In this document: positions 1 through 10,399 of the stretch, piece after piece
How positions within the stretch are numbered: the first letter of the stretch is position 1
How the letters are laid out: each line of letters opens with the position of its first letter
Assembly (NCBI RefSeq): GCF_005497185.1
Contig: NZ_RJTN01000030.1
Location: 1 to 40,102, forward strand
Direction of reading: 5' to 3'
DNA: 40,102 nt
Source: Pectobacterium polonicum
GTDB lineage: Bacteria; Pseudomonadota; Gammaproteobacteria; Enterobacterales; Enterobacteriaceae
Position numbers and translations under genes: made by a program
Notes under the pieces: model-generated
What the model was told of the DNA's origin: nothing
The model's input: the letters and a program-made list of their open reading frames with translations, nothing else
The model's database searches: none

Positions 1-514
1 GATCGTTCTTGCGAAGGGAATTGCCAGCGGATATATGCCGATTGCCGCACTCCTGCTCAGCGAATCGTTCGCAGAAACCGTTGAAGGGGCTGGCGGCGGC
101 GGGTCGTTCGCTGGGCATCTGGTTGCCTGTGCCGTCGCCAGCGCCAATATCGATATCATTGAGAATGAGCAATTGGTTCAGGCCTCCCGCACGCGTAGCG
201 AACAGTTACTCAAGGCGCTGGCACCGTTAAACGAGCTGGGTATCGTCGGCAATATTCGCGGTCGCGGGTTAATGATTGGTCTGGAGCTGGTAGCGGATAA
301 GAGTACGAAGGTGTCGCTCTTTCGTCACTATCCTGAGCTGCTGGCAGAGATTCCCCGCTTCGCGCGTGAAGATGAAGGTGTCATCCTGTCCATTCATGGT
401 GGCGCACTGTCGCTGACGCCGCCGCTGGTCATTACCGCTGACGAGGTAGAGCGGCTTGCACATACGGTGGAAAACACGCTGAAACATGCCACCGCGTATA
501 TCGGTCGTAAGTAA
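1..514 (+). CDS. Class III pyridoxal-phosphate aminotransferase, C-terminal part (5' end outside window)
   Basis: Partial gene: the open frame runs in from the window edge (first complete codon at base 2) and stops with TAA at 512-514, giving about 170 residues. The first visible stretch, IVLAKGIASGYMPIAALLLS, matches the block around the PLP-binding lysine of class III aminotransferases; that lysine is codon 14-16. Downstream come the typical FAGHLVACAVASANIDIIEN helix and the GRGLMIGLEL block of the small C-terminal domain. In most omega-amino-acid transaminases the segment before GH reads HG-YTYSGHP; here it is GGGGSFAGHL, so substrate or phosphate contacts may differ. The substrate cannot be assigned from the C-terminal part. 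It converges on phoU, with a shared hairpin between them. Confidence 0.85.
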   Translation, partial: IVLAKGIASGYMPIAALLLSESFAETVEGAGGGGSFAGHLVACAVASANIDIIENEQLVQASRTRSEQLLKALAPLNELGIVGNIRGRGLMIGLELVADKSTKVSLFRHYPELLAEIPRFAREDEGVILSIHGGALSLTPPLVITADEVERLAHTVENTLKHATAYIGRK

Positions 515-525
515 CTCGCCGCCTT

Positions 526-559
526 CATATAAAAACTAACGCCCTGCAAGCAGGGCGTT
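526..559 (-). terminator. Rho-independent terminator of the pst-phoU operon
   Basis: A perfect 10-bp inverted repeat (AACGCCCTGC / GCAGGGCGTT, 538-547 and 550-559) has a two-base loop. Read on the minus strand it is followed by a T-rich run (AGTTTTTATA), as expected for the end of phoU. It may also slow transcripts leaving the convergent aminotransferase gene, but that side has no T-tract. Confidence 0.8.
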
Positions 560-584
560 ATCAGACGTTAAACGCGAAATAACG

Positions 585-1316
585 TTACTCTTCCGCTTTT
601 CTGTCTTTCTCAGCCAGCAGCTTTTCCAGCGCATCGCCACCCAGGTGACGGAAATCCTGACCTTTGACGAAATAGAAGATAAATTCGCAGATGTTCTGGC
701 AACGGTCACCGATACGCTCGATAGAACGGGCGCAGAACAACGCCGTCAGTACGCTTGGGATGGTGCGAGGATCTTCCATCATGTGGGTCATCAGTTGACG
801 CACAATCCCTTCGTACTCTTTATCCACTTTTTTGTCTTCGCGATAAATACGGATCGCTTCGTCCAGATCCATACGGGCAAAGGCATCCAGCACATCATGC
901 AGCATCTGCACGGTGTGGCGCCCTAATGACTCCAGACTCACCAGCAGCGGCTGATGCTGATGGGAGAATTTCTCCAGCGCGGTGCGACAGATTTTATCCG
1001 CCACGTCGCCGATACGTTCCAGTTCAGAGATGGTTTTGATGATCGCCATTACCAAACGCAGATCGCTGGCGGTCGGCTGACGTTTCGCAATAATACGCAC
1101 GCAGGCTTCATCGATCGCCACTTCCATCATGTTAACTTTGGCGTCGCCTTCAATCACCTGCTGAGCCAGCTCCGCATCCTGATTATGCATCGCTGTAATC
1201 GCGTCACTCAGCTGTTGCTCCACCAGCCCGCCCATCGTCAGGACCTGCGTGCGGATGTGTTCCAGTTCGGCGTTAAACTGACCGGAAATGTGTTTGTTCA
1301 GATTCAGATTATCCAT
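585..1316 (-). CDS. phoU: Phosphate signalling regulator PhoU
   Basis: 243 residues, close to the 241 of E. coli PhoU. It is a cytoplasmic all-helical protein of two related three-helix bundles; each half carries the family metal-contact motif ERIGD (residues 100-104 and 200-204). In the family PhoU couples the PstSCAB transporter to the PhoR sensor kinase: with phosphate plentiful it keeps the Pho regulon off and restrains Pst import. It is the last gene of pstSCAB-phoU, 13 nt after pstB, and is followed by a strong hairpin terminator. Start ATG at 1316 gives [15 protein letters not shown], matching the family N-terminus. Nothing unusual is seen. Confidence 0.97.
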   Translation of the reverse strand: MDNLNLNKHISGQFNAELEHIRTQVLTMGGLVEQQLSDAITAMHNQDAELAQQVIEGDAKVNMMEVAIDEACVRIIAKRQPTASDLRLVMAIIKTISELERIGDVADKICRTALEKFSHQHQPLLVSLESLGRHTVQMLHDVLDAFARMDLDEAIRIYREDKKVDKEYEGIVRQLMTHMMEDPRTIPSVLTALFCARSIERIGDRCQNICEFIFYFVKGQDFRHLGGDALEKLLAEKDRKAEE

Positions 1317-1329
1317 GATGCTTTCCTAA

Positions 1330-2163
<834 letters not shown>

Positions 2164-2189
2164 TCAGAAAACGACTATTTCTTAGCGAA

Positions 2190-3077
2190 TTAGTGCTTCT
2201 TGGCAGAGAAAATAACGCGCGCCAGAATATTCAGCAGCAGCACACACAGCGTAATCAGCAGTACACCCGCCCAGGCCAGCTGTTGCCACTCCACAAACGG
2301 GCTCATGGCAAACTTAAATATGGTGACCGGCAGGTTAGCAATCGGATGCATCATATCCGTGCTCCAGAACTGATTCGACAGCGACGTAAACAGCAGCGGC
2401 GCGGTTTCCCCAGCGATACGCGCAATGGCCAGTAATACCCCGGTGATGATGCCCGATACCGATGCCTTCAGCGTAATCGCAGAAATCATTTTCCATTTCG
2501 GCGTACCCAGCGCATAAGCCGCTTCACGCAGGCTATCCGGTACCAGTTTAAGCATGTTCTCGGTGGTACGAATCACAATCGGCACCTGCAACAGCGCCAG
2601 CGCAATCACGCCCGCCCAGCCGGAGAAGTGCTGCATTTTTGCCACCACCAGCGTGTAGACAAACAGACCCACCACAATCGACGGTGCTGAAAGCAGAATG
2701 TCGTTGATGAAACGAATCACTTCGGCGATCCAGGATTTACGACCGTATTCCGCCAGATAAATGCCCGCCATAATCCCCAGTGGCGTACCCAGCAGCGTCG
2801 CCCACAGGATCAACAATCCGCTCCCGACGATGGCATTCGCCAATCCACCACCCGCCGTGTTGGGCGGCGGCGTCATTTCGGTAAATAACGCCAGAGACAT
2901 GCCATCCACGCCTCGGGTCACCGTCGAAAACAGAATCCAGACCAGCCAGAACAGGCCGAACACCATCGTGGACATCGATAAGAACAGCGCAATGCGGTTT
3001 TTCTGGCGACGCCAGGCCTGCATTTTACGCCGCGAACGCTCCAGAGCAGCGTCTTGCTCTATGCCTAATGCAGCCAT
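2190..3077 (-). CDS. pstA: Phosphate ABC transporter permease PstA
   Basis: 295 residues, E. coli 296. It is an inner-membrane permease with six expected hydrophobic spans and the BPD-transporter coupling block [26 protein letters not shown] in the second half. A basic N-terminal tail ([13 protein letters not shown]) precedes the first span. It pairs with PstC to form the phosphate channel of the Pst importer. The ATG at 3077 overlaps the pstC stop by one base (TAATG), implying translational coupling. An 86-nt gap separates it from pstB. Confidence 0.97.
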   Translation of the reverse strand: MAALGIEQDAALERSRRKMQAWRRQKNRIALFLSMSTMVFGLFWLVWILFSTVTRGVDGMSLALFTEMTPPPNTAGGGLANAIVGSGLLILWATLLGTPLGIMAGIYLAEYGRKSWIAEVIRFINDILLSAPSIVVGLFVYTLVVAKMQHFSGWAGVIALALLQVPIVIRTTENMLKLVPDSLREAAYALGTPKWKMISAITLKASVSGIITGVLLAIARIAGETAPLLFTSLSNQFWSTDMMHPIANLPVTIFKFAMSPFVEWQQLAWAGVLLITLCVLLLNILARVIFSAKKH

Positions 3078-4036
3078 TAGCGCGCCCCCTCATTTTTAGC
3101 CAGACGCATCACCATCAGCTTTGAACACGCCAGAACAATAAAGGTAATCACAAACAGGATCAGACCCAGCTCCATCAGCGCCGCGGTATGCACGCCGGAT
3201 TCGGCTTCGGCGAATTCGTTCGCCAGCGCAGAGGTAATACTGTTGCCCGGCATATACAGCGACGCGCTGTCGAGCTGGTAAGTGTTCCCGATGATAAAGG
3301 TAACCGCCATGGTTTCCCCCAAGGCGCGCCCCAATCCCAACATCACCCCGCCGATGACACCGTTCTTGGTATAAGGCAGCACAATGCGCCAGATCACTTC
3401 CCACGTCGTACAGCCGATGCCGTAGGCGGACTCTTTCATCATGACTGGCGTTTGCTCAAACACATCACGCATCACCGCTGCAATGTAAGGAATAATCATG
3501 ATGGCCAGAATAACGCCGGCCGCCAGAATACCAATCCCGAATGCCGGGCCGGAGAACAGCGAGCCAACAATAGGAATACCGGACAGGACGTTACCTACCG
3601 GTTGCTGGAAGTATTTGGCAAACAGCGGAGCGAAAATGAACAGCCCCCACATGCCGTAGACAATACTCGGTATGGCCGCCAGCAATTCAATTGCTACGCC
3701 AAGCGGGCGTTTCAACCAGGCCGGGGCCAATTCTGTCAGAAATAACGCAATCCCGAAGCTAATCGGAATCGCAATAATCAGTGCAATCAGTGAGGTTACG
3801 ACCGTACCGTAAATCGGAACCAGTGCACCAAACTGCTCTGCGGGCGCATCCCACTCTTTCGTCCACAAGAAGGCAAAACCGAACTTCTCGATGCTGGGCC
3901 AGGACGCCACAATCAGGGAAACAATGATGCCTCCCAACAACAGTAGCGTGACCAGCGCCGCCAGTTTTACCAGCGTGCTGAAGAGGATATCGCCATATTT
4001 CCCCGGGGCTTTGATAGTTGGCTTGTACTCCGCCAT
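3077..4036 (-). CDS. pstC: Phosphate ABC transporter permease PstC
   Basis: I start this gene at ATG 4036 ([13 protein letters not shown]), giving 319 residues, the E. coli length. The frame could extend to an ATG at 4063, but the extra residues (MQLNREERR) are simply the purine-rich ribosome-binding region GAGAAGAGAG read as codons. The protein has the hydrophobic spans of the inner-membrane permease and the coupling loop [29 protein letters not shown]. The C-terminus LAKNEGAR is identical to that of E. coli PstC. It forms the translocation pore with PstA, receives phosphate from PstS, and ends in a one-base overlap with pstA. Confidence 0.97.
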   Translation of the reverse strand: MAEYKPTIKAPGKYGDILFSTLVKLAALVTLLLLGGIIVSLIVASWPSIEKFGFAFLWTKEWDAPAEQFGALVPIYGTVVTSLIALIIAIPISFGIALFLTELAPAWLKRPLGVAIELLAAIPSIVYGMWGLFIFAPLFAKYFQQPVGNVLSGIPIVGSLFSGPAFGIGILAAGVILAIMIIPYIAAVMRDVFEQTPVMMKESAYGIGCTTWEVIWRIVLPYTKNGVIGGVMLGLGRALGETMAVTFIIGNTYQLDSASLYMPGNSITSALANEFAEAESGVHTAALMELGLILFVITFIVLACSKLMVMRLAKNEGAR

Positions 4037-4083
4037 ACGTCTCTCTTCTCGATTTAACTGCATTTGATAAATTATTGAAGGCA

Positions 4084-4102
4084 GAGAGGCTTATCACCTC
4101 TC
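4084..4102 (-). other. Intercistronic stem-loop between pstS and pstC
   Basis: GAGAGG (4084-4089) and CCTCTC (4097-4102) form a 6-bp stem with a 7-nt loop in the pstS-pstC spacer. There is no following T-tract. Periplasmic binding-protein genes often carry such a structure downstream, which protects their mRNA from 3' decay and lets PstS be made in excess. That role is inferred here. Confidence 0.45.
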
Positions 4103-4156
4103 CGCCCCGATACGACGTGTTATTCCACTACGTATTTCCAGAACTCACGCTCTGGC

Positions 4157-5197
4157 TTAGTACAACGCTTTACCGTTGCTGTCTTTTACCTGGGTTTTCC
4201 AGGCGGCACGAATTTGCTCAACCACTTCTTTTGGCAGCGTGGCGTAATCCAGCGCTTCAGCTTGCTCACCGCCTTTCTTGAACGACCAGTCGAAGAATTT
4301 CAACACTTCGGCACCCTGCTCAGGTTTTTCCTGCTTGGTGTGAACCAGGATGAAGGTGGTGGACGTGATCGGCCATGCATCAGCGCCTTTCTGGTTGGTC
4401 AGATCCTGAGCGAAAGATTTGCTCCAGTCGATCTCTTTAGCCGCGTTGCTGAAGCTGGCACCCGTTGGGCTAACCGCTTTACCATCGGCAGAAATCAGTT
4501 TGGTGTAAGCCAGGTTGTTCTGCTTGGCATACGCATATTCTACGTAACCGATAGAACCAGGCAGACGCTGTACGAACGCCGCGATACCATCGTTACCTTT
4601 GCCACCCAGACCGGTCGGCCAGTTCACTGTAGAACCCGCGCCGATCTTCTCTTTCCACTCTGGGTTCACTTTCGCCAGGTAGCTGGTGAACACGAAAGAC
4701 GTACCAGAACCGTCAGCACGACGAACCACAGCGATATCCTGATCCGGCAGTTTGGCGTTCGGGTTCAGTTTGGTGATTGCCGGGTCGTTCCATTTTTTAA
4801 TGTTACCCAGGTAGATATCACCCAGTGTTTTACCATCCAGCGTCAATTCGCCAGATTTGATACCAGGAACGTTTACTGCCAGTACCACGCCACCGATAAC
4901 GGTTGGGAACTGGAATAAACCATCCTGTGCTAATTTGTCATCGGCCAGAGGCGCGTCAGAGGCACCAAAATCTACCGTTTTAGCGATAATCTGTTTTACA
5001 CCGCCAGAAGAACCGATGCCTTGATAGTTAACTTTATTACCGGTTTCTTTTTGATAGGAGTCAGCCCATTTGGCATAAACAGGCGCAGGGAATGTCGCAC
5101 CGGCACCGGTGAGGTTAGCGGCAGCAAAAGCGGAGACCGCTGTCAGAGAAAAGGTTGCCGCAACAACACTGGCAAGAGTGGTACGCATCAGTTTCAT
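4157..5197 (-). CDS. pstS: Periplasmic phosphate-binding protein PstS
   Basis: 346 residues from ATG 5197, identical in length to E. coli PstS. A textbook ribosome-binding site (AGGAGGG) stands 4-5 nt upstream, so the longer open frame reaching 5245 is rejected. A signal peptide covers residues 1-25 ([25 protein letters not shown], shown as basic start plus hydrophobic core ending AFA), with the mature protein starting [16 protein letters not shown]. Phosphate-contact stretches [19 protein letters not shown] and [16 protein letters not shown] are all present. It captures inorganic phosphate in the periplasm and delivers it to PstCAB. It is first in the operon, behind a Pho box, so strong induction under phosphate starvation is expected. 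Confidence 0.97.
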   Translation of the reverse strand: MKLMRTTLASVVAATFSLTAVSAFAAANLTGAGATFPAPVYAKWADSYQKETGNKVNYQGIGSSGGVKQIIAKTVDFGASDAPLADDKLAQDGLFQFPTVIGGVVLAVNVPGIKSGELTLDGKTLGDIYLGNIKKWNDPAITKLNPNAKLPDQDIAVVRRADGSGTSFVFTSYLAKVNPEWKEKIGAGSTVNWPTGLGGKGNDGIAAFVQRLPGSIGYVEYAYAKQNNLAYTKLISADGKAVSPTGASFSNAAKEIDWSKSFAQDLTNQKGADAWPITSTTFILVHTKQEKPEQGAEVLKFFDWSFKKGGEQAEALDYATLPKEVVEQIRAAWKTQVKDSNGKALY

Positions 5198-5237
5198 AAT
5201 CCCTCCTGTGGGATACTCGACGTGTCGACGTAGAGCC

Positions 5238-5266
5238 GTTATCAAATCAGAGTTATCAAATCAGAG
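5238..5266 (-). repeat. Tandem duplication of a 14-bp unit in the pstS leader
   Basis: The unit TTATCAAATCAGAG occurs twice head to tail (5239-5252 and 5253-5266) with no mismatch; the repeat extends one more base at 5238. It lies between the pstS promoter and the ribosome-binding site, so it is transcribed as part of the 5' untranslated region. Confidence 0.9.
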
Positions 5267-5287
5267 TGTAGTTCGCAGGAGGAAAAA

Positions 5288-5340
5288 TAGGACAATTTAG
5301 TGACAGTAAAATGTACGCAATATGACAGTTTTATGACAAG
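5288..5340 (-). promoter_or_regulatory. PhoB-dependent pstS promoter with Pho boxes
   Basis: On the minus strand the sequence CTTGTCATAAAACTGTCAT (complement of 5322-5340) matches the PhoB consensus of two CTGTCAT repeats 11 bp apart. Further TGTCA elements follow (around 5300-5306 and 5290-5294), giving the tandem Pho-box layout known for the E. coli pstS promoter. A TCCTATTTT segment (complement of 5283-5291) is the probable -10 region. This places the whole pstSCAB-phoU operon under PhoB. Confidence 0.88.
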
Positions 5341-5369
5341 CAAGCAGCAGGCGGGAAAGTTCAGGAACT

Positions 5370-5397
5370 ACCAGCCAGAACAGGCGCTCTGACTGGT
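5370..5397 (-). terminator. Possible weak terminator after the DUF2314-like gene
   Basis: ACCAGCCAG (5370-5378) pairs with CTGACTGGT (5389-5397) with one mismatch. It lies just after the stop of the upstream minus-strand gene and before the Pho box. There is no T-tract on the minus strand, so intrinsic termination is doubtful. Confidence 0.35.
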
Positions 5398-5409
5398 GGA
5401 GGAGAGCGG

Positions 5410-6837
5410 TCAGTGAGTCTGGCTATGGCTAAGCAATTTGTAAATCGTATCAGGCTTATAGCTATCGCCCTGATAATAAATCGCCCAGTCGGTTACCCAC
5501 GATATATCAATAGAATACACACCGCCTTCCTGCATATCCTCAACGTAGAACGGATGATTGATTAATGTCCCCGTGACGACCGCGTCGTCGATTTTTTCGG
5601 GCACAAACCACATGTGTTCACGCTCTTCTCCCTCTTCGCCATGAGGAATGCCAAACTTCACCATAAAGCGCCATTCACTTTCGACAGGTTTAGGTGCTTT
5701 TTTTAATAGCTTAGCTAAAAATCCCGGCTTAGCCGGTTCGTCACTCACATGGTAGTTTTTAAACATGTTGACGAAATAACGCCAGCGCAGCTGCGCTTTA
5801 CGTGACATTTCTGCCGTTTCCGCATTCGTGCGCCAGAACATGATGGCGTTCTGCTCATCAAACCCTTTGAAGAACGTTTGCAGTACCGGATTCTCTTCGT
5901 TGGTACGAAACAGTATGCAGGAAGGCTCCTGATGCACGTCATCCCGATCGGCGCGATCGCCCAGAAACACGCCTTCCGGCGTTCCGTCCAGATCGTAGTG
6001 CATCTCTTCCAGAGGCCGCAATTGGTCAATCGGTGTGGATTGATTCACATGCCGTAGCCCTTCTTCAAACGGCAACGCCACCAGATATTCATAGCCGCTG
6101 TCCGTTTGCCCGCACAGAATCGGCTCATTAAAGGTAATTTTCTGATTTTGAATCGCATTATTAACAAAGCTTCGGAATAAATCCGGGATGCCATAATACG
6201 AACTCAGCGTCTCAGGAATAACTAATTCAGCCTCCGTCAGGCCGCATCGCGCCAGACCATGCGAGTGAAACCAGAATGTCGTTGGCGGATCGTTCTCGGT
6301 GTCGTACACGGCATGAATGGTATACAGCGATTCAATTTCCGGCAGGACATCATCTTCCAGCTGAAAACTCAGCCATTCACGGGTAAACACGTTACCGGCC
6401 GCAGAAATATCGATACCCAGGAGAAAATCCGGCACCACGGCGCTTAATAAGCGGAGCTGATGAACGTAATCTTCCAGCGGATTGGGGCCAAAAATACACT
6501 CAACCATCACTTCCTGCGTTGCCGCATTAGCCTGCGCCAGCAGCTCCGGCGAAATCTCATCGGTTGAATGTATCGGCGTGATGTTATTCTCGGGATCGCG
6601 CTCCGTTACCTCAAGATAAAAGGTCAGCTCGCGATCGTGATGACGACAGGTATAAAAGAATCCGCCCTGTTCCTGCTCGGTATAGCTTATTTCGCCTTCG
6701 GTGAAAAATGACTGCGCCTCTAACAAGCTCTCCAACAGTGGATAGTTCATCTCGCGTGAGGAGAAAGCCACCATCGTTGAAGGCGCTTTTTCACCCTTCC
6801 CTTCAGCGATATCCAGATATTGTTGTTTGTTATTCAT
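5410..6837 (-). CDS. Uncharacterised protein, DUF4026/DUF2314-like architecture
   Basis: 475 residues, acidic and soluble, with no signal peptide or membrane span. The last ~100 residues (HMWFVPEKIDDAVVTGTLIN, then HPFYVEDMQEGGVYSIDISW and TDWAIY) resemble the DUF2314 (YegJ-like) domain. The long N-terminal part looks like the DUF4026 family that is often joined to it; I recognise these by pattern, not by search. No catalytic motif is evident and function is unknown. The start ATG 6837 (MNNKQQYLDIAEG) has only a poor ribosome-binding site. It stands alone between glmS and the pst promoter; in E. coli nothing homologous is expected there, so it is a lineage-specific insertion. A weakly expressed accessory role is likely. 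Confidence 0.85.
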   Translation of the reverse strand: MNNKQQYLDIAEGKGEKAPSTMVAFSSREMNYPLLESLLEAQSFFTEGEISYTEQEQGGFFYTCRHHDRELTFYLEVTERDPENNITPIHSTDEISPELLAQANAATQEVMVECIFGPNPLEDYVHQLRLLSAVVPDFLLGIDISAAGNVFTREWLSFQLEDDVLPEIESLYTIHAVYDTENDPPTTFWFHSHGLARCGLTEAELVIPETLSSYYGIPDLFRSFVNNAIQNQKITFNEPILCGQTDSGYEYLVALPFEEGLRHVNQSTPIDQLRPLEEMHYDLDGTPEGVFLGDRADRDDVHQEPSCILFRTNEENPVLQTFFKGFDEQNAIMFWRTNAETAEMSRKAQLRWRYFVNMFKNYHVSDEPAKPGFLAKLLKKAPKPVESEWRFMVKFGIPHGEEGEEREHMWFVPEKIDDAVVTGTLINHPFYVEDMQEGGVYSIDISWVTDWAIYYQGDSYKPDTIYKLLSHSQTH

Positions 6838-6950
6838 ATTAAGAACTAATCAATGTTTAATATGGGTAAACCAATATACCCAATAAATTTTGATAAGGAG
6901 AGTGCGGTGGACTTAAAATAAGGGGGATAAAAAATGAGATGAACTATAAA

Positions 6951-6988
6951 AATAAGCAGAGGTAAATAACACAATCGCTATTTACCTC
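6951..6988 (-). terminator. Terminator of the glmUS operon
   Basis: A perfect 10-bp stem, GAGGTAAATA (6959-6968) with TATTTACCTC (6979-6988), lies 13 nt past the glmS stop. On the minus strand it is followed by TGCTTATTTTT. The plus-strand side also has CGTTTTT, so it could act in both directions. Confidence 0.75.
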
Positions 6989-7001
6989 CGTTTTTAAAAA
7001 A

Positions 7002-8834
7002 TTACTCTACAGTAACGGATTTCGCCAGGTTACGTGGCTGATCGACGTCCGTACCTTTAATCAGCGCGACGTGATAAGACAGCAGCTGTAACGGCACCGT
7101 ATAGAAGATTGGCGCAATCACTTCTTCGATATGCGGCAGCGGAATAATTTTCATATTTTCGCTGCTGGTGAAACCGGCATCTTCGTCAGCGAAGACATAC
7201 AGCTCGCCGCCGCGCGCCCGAACTTCTTCGATGTTGGATTTCAATTTTTCCAACAGTTCATTGTTCGGTGCTACCACGACAACCGGCATATCGGCATCAA
7301 TCAGCGCCAGCGGACCGTGTTTCAGCTCGCCTGCCGCATAGGCTTCCGCGTGGATGTAAGAGATCTCTTTCAGCTTCAGCGCCCCTTCCATCGCGATCGG
7401 GTACTGATCGCCACGGCCGAGGAACAGCGCATGATGCTTGTCAGAGAAACCTTCTGCCAGAGACTCGATGAGCTTGTCTTGGGACAGCATCTGCTCAATA
7501 CGCGCGGGAAGCGCTTGCAAACCATGAACGATATCATGCTCAATCTGCGCATCCATACCGCGCAGACGGCCAACGCGCGCCACCAGCATCAGCAGAACGG
7601 TAAGCTGAGTGGTGAAAGCTTTAGTCGAGGCCACGCCAATCTCTACGCCTGCTTTGGTCATCAGCGCCAGATCGGACTCACGCACCAGCGAGGAACCTGC
7701 AACGTTACAGATAGCCAGCGACCCCAGATAACCCAGTTCTTTGGACAAACGTAACGCAGCCAGCGTATCCGCCGTTTCACCAGACTGAGACAGGGTAATC
7801 ATCAGGCTGTTCTTACGCACGGCAGGTTTGCGATAGCGGAACTCAGAAGCGATTTCTACGTCACACGGAATCCCCGCCAGCGCTTCAAACCAGTAGCGGG
7901 AAACCATACCGGAGTTGTAGGACGTCCCGCACGCGATAATCTGAACATGCTCAACTTTCGCCAGCAGTTCATCCGCTTTAGGGCCTAATTCAGAAAGATT
8001 GATCTCACCGTGGCTGAAACGCCCTTCAAGGGTGTTCTTGATTGCCATCGGCTGTTCGTAGATCTCTTTCTGCATGTAGTGACGATATGCGCCTTTGTCA
8101 CCGGCATCATAATTCACTTTTGATTCAATTTCTTCGCGTGTAGCAAGCTGGCCTGATTTGTCAAACACGCGCACGTCACGACGGGTGATCTCCGCCACGT
8201 CGCCTTCTTCCAGGAACATGAAGCGGCGCGTCACAGGCAGCAATGCCAGTTGATCGGAGGCAATGAAATTCTCACCCACACCACGGCCAATCACCAGCGG
8301 GCTACCTGAGCGCGCAGCGACTAATACGCTTGGGTCGCGGTTATCTAGCACCACCATGCCATAGGCACCGCGCAGCTGTGGGATCACACGCTTAACGACT
8401 TCAACCAGCGTCCCGCCATTCTGCTGCTGTTCGAAATGAACCAGGTGGGCAACGACTTCAGTGTCAGTTTCAGAAACAAAACGATAGCCGCGACCGATCA
8501 TCAGTTCGCGTAGCGGCTCGTGGTTTTCGATAATACCGTTATGGACGATAGTGATATGTTCAGAAACATGCGGGTGCGCATTCTCTTCAGAAGGTTCACC
8601 GTGCGTTGCCCAGCGGGTATGAGCGATGCCTGTACCACCGTGTAGCTCATGCTCATCAGCAGCCTGAGACAGCACCTGCACTTTACCCAAACGGCGCAAA
8701 CGAGCGACATGCCCTTCGCTGTCAACAACCGCCAGGCCCGCAGAGTCATAGCCGCGGTACTCAAGACGGCGTAAACCTTCCAGTAAAATTTCTGCAATAT
8801 CACGTTGCGCGACTGCGCCTACAATTCCACACAT
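7002..8834 (-). CDS. glmS: Glucosamine-6-phosphate synthase (glutamine:fructose-6-phosphate aminotransferase)
   Basis: 610 residues, E. coli 609. The N-terminal glutaminase domain starts [12 protein letters not shown], leaving Cys2 (Cys1 after Met removal) as nucleophile. The C-terminal isomerase half has two SIS domains ([52 protein letters not shown]) and ends with the conserved KSVTVE. It converts fructose-6-phosphate and glutamine to glucosamine-6-phosphate, the first step to UDP-GlcNAc for peptidoglycan and LPS. It follows glmU with a 188-nt spacer rich in stem-loops. In E. coli the glmUS message is cut at the glmU stop and glmS is activated by the small RNA GlmZ; the structured leader here fits that but is not proof. 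Confidence 0.98.
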   Translation of the reverse strand: MCGIVGAVAQRDIAEILLEGLRRLEYRGYDSAGLAVVDSEGHVARLRRLGKVQVLSQAADEHELHGGTGIAHTRWATHGEPSEENAHPHVSEHITIVHNGIIENHEPLRELMIGRGYRFVSETDTEVVAHLVHFEQQQNGGTLVEVVKRVIPQLRGAYGMVVLDNRDPSVLVAARSGSPLVIGRGVGENFIASDQLALLPVTRRFMFLEEGDVAEITRRDVRVFDKSGQLATREEIESKVNYDAGDKGAYRHYMQKEIYEQPMAIKNTLEGRFSHGEINLSELGPKADELLAKVEHVQIIACGTSYNSGMVSRYWFEALAGIPCDVEIASEFRYRKPAVRKNSLMITLSQSGETADTLAALRLSKELGYLGSLAICNVAGSSLVRESDLALMTKAGVEIGVASTKAFTTQLTVLLMLVARVGRLRGMDAQIEHDIVHGLQALPARIEQMLSQDKLIESLAEGFSDKHHALFLGRGDQYPIAMEGALKLKEISYIHAEAYAAGELKHGPLALIDADMPVVVVAPNNELLEKLKSNIEEVRARGGELYVFADEDAGFTSSENMKIIPLPHIEEVIAPIFYTVPLQLLSYHVALIKGTDVDQPRNLAKSVTVE

Positions 8835-8854
8835 CGATGTGTATTCCTATAAAA

Positions 8855-8871
8855 GTGACATATTGTGTCAC
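8855..8871 (-). promoter_or_regulatory. Stem-loop just upstream of the glmS ribosome-binding site
   Basis: GTGACA (8855-8860) and TGTCAC (8866-8871) form a perfect 6-bp stem with a 5-nt loop, ending about 10 nt before the AGGA ribosome-binding site of glmS. It is well placed to influence ribosome access in the glmS leader, the part of the message that small-RNA control targets in E. coli. The role is inferred. Confidence 0.4.
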
Positions 8872-8987
8872 CTGGGATGTCTTAGACCTGATTGTTCCGG
8901 TTTTTCCGGGTTCCCCGAGCCTTGTAGAGAGTTGGGGATTATTATGTTTTGTTTTGCGCTCTGGGAGACAAAGCACAGGACAAAACC

Positions 8988-9008
8988 ACCTCCGCCACAA
9001 GCGGAGGT
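8988..9008 (-). other. Stem-loop after glmU (processing or partial termination site)
   Basis: ACCTCCGC (8988-8995) and GCGGAGGT (9001-9008) form a perfect 8-bp GC-rich stem, 14 nt after the glmU stop. On the minus strand GGTTTTGTCC follows, a poor T-tract. It could be a leaky terminator or the end of a processed glmU transcript. Confidence 0.5.
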
Positions 9009-9022
9009 ATATCGCTAAACGA

Positions 9023-10393
9023 CTATTTCTTCTTCACCGGACGCTGCCACCCGGAGATATGCCGTTGTTTCACGCGACCAATCACCAGTTCGTTCTCTGC
9101 GACATCACGCGTGACCGTTGTGCCGGCACCAATCGTCGCGCCGTTGGCAACGCTGACGGGCGCCACCAATTGAGAATCCGAACCGACAAACACATCATCA
9201 CCAATAATCGTTTTGTGTTTATTAGCACCGTCATAATTACAGGTGATCGTTCCCGCACCAATATTAACACCGGAACCAATATCCGCATCACCTAAATAGC
9301 TAAGATGTCCCGCTTTTGAGCCTTTCCCCAGACGCGCTTTTTTCAGTTCAACAAAATTGCCAACGTGCGCCCCCTCGGCCAGCTCAGATCCTGGGCGCAA
9401 GCGGGCAAATGGCCCGATGGTGCACTGCGCTTCCAGAACGGCATCCTCCACTACGGAATAAGGGCTGATCTCACAATCATCGCCAATGATGGAGTTTTTG
9501 ATCACACAGCCAGCACCGATTTTCACCCGGTTGCCCAGCTTAACATTGCCTTCCACGACCACATTGATATCAATCACCACATCGCGACCATGAGTCAGTT
9601 CGCCACGCAGATCAAATCGTGCCGGATCGAGCAGCATAACACCGGCCAGCAGCAGCTTATCCGCCTGTTCACGCTGATAAACCCGCTCTAGCGCCGACAG
9701 TTGCAGGCGATTATTAACGCCTTCAACTTCGCTCAGCCGCTCTGGATGGACCGCTTCAACGCGCTGACCTTCTTCCGCTGCCATCGCAATAATATCGGTG
9801 ATGTAAAACTCACCCTGTGCGTTGTTGTTATTCAACTGGCTTAGCCAACGCTTCAGGTCCTTGCCGTTCGCAATCAGAATGCCGGTATTGATCTCGTTAA
9901 TCTGGCGCTGTGCTTCGCTGGCATCTTTGTGCTCGACGATCCCAACCACCGCGCCCTTTTCACGCACAATTCGCCCATAGCCCGTCGGATCGTCCAGCTT
10001 CACCGTCAACAGGCCGATACCGCCCTGCGGCTTAGCCTCACGTAAACGTCCCAGTGTTTGCGATGAAATCAGCGGCACATCGCCATACAACATCAAGATA
10101 TCTTCATCATCAGCAAAATGAGGGGCAGCTTGCTGCATCGCATGCCCGGTTCCCAACTGTTCCGCCTGAAGCACCCAGTTCAACGCCGGATCGGCCAATT
10201 CACGTTTTAACAAATCACCGCCGTGACCATATACCAGATGCACATGCTGTGCGCCTGTCGTCATGGCCGCATCAATAACATGCTGAACCATCGGCTTGCC
10301 CGCCAATTGGTGTAACACCTTAGGAAGGTCGGAATACATACGGGTTCCTTTACCCGCAGCGAGAATAACTACACTCATAGCACTATTTGACAT
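9023..10393 (-). CDS. glmU: Bifunctional UDP-N-acetylglucosamine diphosphorylase / glucosamine-1-phosphate N-acetyltransferase
   Basis: 456 residues from ATG 10393 ([20 protein letters not shown]); an AGGA stands 5 nt upstream. An in-frame ATG at 10399 would overlap that site and is less likely. The N-terminal nucleotidyltransferase domain has [30 protein letters not shown] and YGDVPLI. The C-terminal left-handed beta helix of hexapeptide repeats ([54 protein letters not shown]) carries the acetyltransferase. It acetylates glucosamine-1-phosphate and then couples it to UTP, making UDP-GlcNAc in the cytoplasm. First of the glmU-glmS pair and divergent from pelX. Confidence 0.97.
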   Translation of the reverse strand: MSNSAMSVVILAAGKGTRMYSDLPKVLHQLAGKPMVQHVIDAAMTTGAQHVHLVYGHGGDLLKRELADPALNWVLQAEQLGTGHAMQQAAPHFADDEDILMLYGDVPLISSQTLGRLREAKPQGGIGLLTVKLDDPTGYGRIVREKGAVVGIVEHKDASEAQRQINEINTGILIANGKDLKRWLSQLNNNNAQGEFYITDIIAMAAEEGQRVEAVHPERLSEVEGVNNRLQLSALERVYQREQADKLLLAGVMLLDPARFDLRGELTHGRDVVIDINVVVEGNVKLGNRVKIGAGCVIKNSIIGDDCEISPYSVVEDAVLEAQCTIGPFARLRPGSELAEGAHVGNFVELKKARLGKGSKAGHLSYLGDADIGSGVNIGAGTITCNYDGANKHKTIIGDDVFVGSDSQLVAPVSVANGATIGAGTTVTRDVAENELVIGRVKQRHISGWQRPVKKK

Positions 10394-10399
10394 AAGCAT

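Noticed and set aside
4037-4063. Earlier ATG for pstC
   Set aside because: The extra nine codons are the ribosome-binding region of the real start, and the shorter form equals the E. coli length.
5198-5245. Longer N-terminus for pstS
   Set aside because: It would place 16 residues in front of an otherwise perfect signal peptide and ignore the AGGAGGG site.
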